6,067 nucleotides of DNA, from NCBI GenBank assembly GCA_028284025.1, contig JANQSM010000224.1, positions 1-6,067 on the forward strand, written 5' to 3'. Of this stretch, positions 5,468 through 6,067 are shown in pieces (the first letter of the stretch is position 1; the number at the start of each line of letters is the position of its first letter). Source of the DNA: Alphaproteobacteria bacterium. GTDB taxonomy: Bacteria > Pseudomonadota > Alphaproteobacteria > JANQSM01. The translations under genes were made by a program, and so were the position numbers. A model generated the notes under the pieces. The model made no database searches, was not told the DNA's origin, and saw only the letters and a list, made by a program, of their open reading frames with translations.

Positions 5468-5506
5468 AAATTTAGAGGTTTTAATCAATTTACAAGGCAG
5501 GCCCCA

Positions 5507-5968
5507 ATGGCTTTAGCATTACTTGGCAGATCACAAGCAAGACAAGAACGACGTGAAGAAAGAATTGCAAAACGGCTTGAACGTGCAAGGCGTCTGACAC
5601 CACACATCTTAGAAATTTTTCTGGATGCGGACAAGGCAGAAGAAATGAAAATCGCGCTGGAAAAAGCGCCCAAAACAGGCAATGACCAAGAACAGGATGC
5701 GCAATGGCTTAGCAATGCTCGAATTAGGGAGGCACTGCTCAATAGAGATAAATTAAAACGGACCCATAAAGGGCATTTATTATGTTACCTTACAAAAGGA
5801 ATCAAGCTAGATGAACTGGAAAGGCGCGGATGGGATCAGGATGAAATTGACGCTGTCACAAGAATGCGTCAACTTTTAGGCATGAACCCCAAAACAGGTA
5901 GATTGACTATAAACCGAAGAGCCTTAGAAACAGTTTACATAAAAGTAGCGTCACACTTAAGAGCTTAA
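5507..5968 (+). CDS. Array paralog 3, small basic protein of unknown function
   Basis: This 153-residue protein is unrecognised and is the third member of the array family. The Arg/Glu-rich N-terminal helix (9-31, with RQERREERIAKRLERARRL) could be a coiled coil or a nucleic-acid-contacting helix. LDADKAEE (39-46) and ALEKAP (50-55) tie it to copies 2 and 1 respectively. A variable acidic/Gln linker (56-66) follows, then QWL. The shared core begins at GHLL (89-92) and continues with YLTKGI, LDELERRGW, DEIDAV, RMRQLLGMNPKTGRL (to about 133). A possible helix-turn-helix lies at about 100-122. The ATG at 5507 is preceded by CAAGGCAGGCCCCA, which contains an AAGG ribosome-binding sequence. A second nearby start is not supported by the alignment. 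It has its own promoter (5431-5459), but it lacks the structured terminator of units 1 and 2. Confidence 0.85.
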   Translation: MALALLGRSQARQERREERIAKRLERARRLTPHILEIFLDADKAEEMKIALEKAPKTGNDQEQDAQWLSNARIREALLNRDKLKRTHKGHLLCYLTKGIKLDELERRGWDQDEIDAVTRMRQLLGMNPKTGRLTINRRALETVYIKVASHLRA

Positions 5969-5971
5969 CCC

Positions 5972-6000
5972 CTCAAAATTTTCCTATTTGAGCAATTTTT
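5972..6000 (+). terminator. Weak candidate terminator after array unit 3
   Basis: CTCAAA (5972-5977) pairs with TTTGAG (5987-5992) around a 9-base loop, followed by CAATTTTT. The stem is short and AT-rich, so this is a weak call. The first arm and loop (CTCAAAATTTTCCT) are shared with the region after copy 2, but the sequence then departs from the other units. Confidence 0.4.
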
Positions 6001-6015
6001 GCCCATTCAATTATA

Positions 6016-6037
6016 GAGGTTAGATCCCCCTAACCTC
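6016..6037. repeat. Perfect 8-base inverted repeat near the right edge
   Basis: GAGGTTAG (6016-6023) and CTAACCTC (6030-6037) are separated by ATCCCC. No clear U-tract follows on either strand, so it may be a hairpin, a protein-binding dyad or a weak terminator for either direction. No coding region is visible from 5969 to 6067. Confidence 0.45.
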
Positions 6038-6067
6038 CTCATAACCCTTGGTTTTCCTTGATTGTTA

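Larger units (their letters stand above)
3958..5990 (+). repeat. Tandem array of three gene-bearing units, about 710 bp each
   Basis: Three units, each consisting of promoter region, gene and 3' region, follow one another in the same orientation. Start-codon spacings are 713 and 706 bases. Homology begins just right of the candidate fliL promoter (about 3958, TTTCC-TCCAC) and ends after CTCAAAATTTTCCT at about 5984 in unit 3. Identical or nearly identical blocks include 46 bases shared by units 1 and 3 (3980-4025 and 5393-5438) and 63 bases with one difference shared by units 1 and 2 (4581-4643 and 5284-5346). The coding parts have diverged much more. Confidence 0.9.

Noticed and set aside
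3958..5990. CRISPR array or insertion sequence
   Set aside because: The repeat units are about 710 bp gene cassettes without short regular repeats, terminal inverted repeats, a transposase or target-site duplications.

Overview
The window looks like chromosomal DNA of a flagellated alphaproteobacterium with modest GC content. The evidence is a minus-strand cluster in the order fliL, fliM, a DUF6468-type gene and a MotE/MgtE_N-type gene. I know this order and the DUF6468 family mainly from Alphaproteobacteria such as Rhodospirillales and relatives. Genus cannot be read from the sequence.

Layout, left to right. Bases 1-734 (minus) hold the 5' part of an unrecognised membrane-anchored protein that runs off the left edge; it has its own candidate promoter. 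Bases 812-3832 (minus) are the flagellar motor/switch operon, read right to left: FliL, FliM, DUF6468 protein, MotE-like protein. fliM and the DUF6468 gene overlap at TAATG. A 120-base gap before motE carries two oppositely oriented hairpin repeats of one family. Bases 3833-4087 are a divergent intergenic region holding the fliL-side promoter and the promoter of the first array gene.

Bases about 3958-5990 (plus) are the most unusual part: a tandem array of three units of about 710 bp. Each unit encodes a basic protein of 153-156 residues that I do not recognise. Each gene has its own sigma70-like promoter (TTGAC, 17-base spacer, TATTT) flanked by an inverted repeat whose right arm overlaps the -10. 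Units 1 and 2 end in an almost identical structured terminator; unit 3 has a different 3' end. The non-coding flanks are far better conserved than the proteins, which share roughly 45% identity by eye for copies 2 and 3. The proteins share a C-terminal core (GHLL, LTKGI, DEL, W, RQ, NP.TG.L) with a possible helix-turn-helix.

How the genes work together. FliL (stator/basal-body membrane protein), FliM (C-ring switch protein), the DUF6468 membrane coiled-coil protein and the MotE-like protein are expected to act together at the flagellar base and motor. The array is transcribed away from this operon, so a functional link is not implied. A reasonable hypothesis is that the array proteins form a small co-regulated family of DNA- or RNA-binding proteins, perhaps acting on their own operators.
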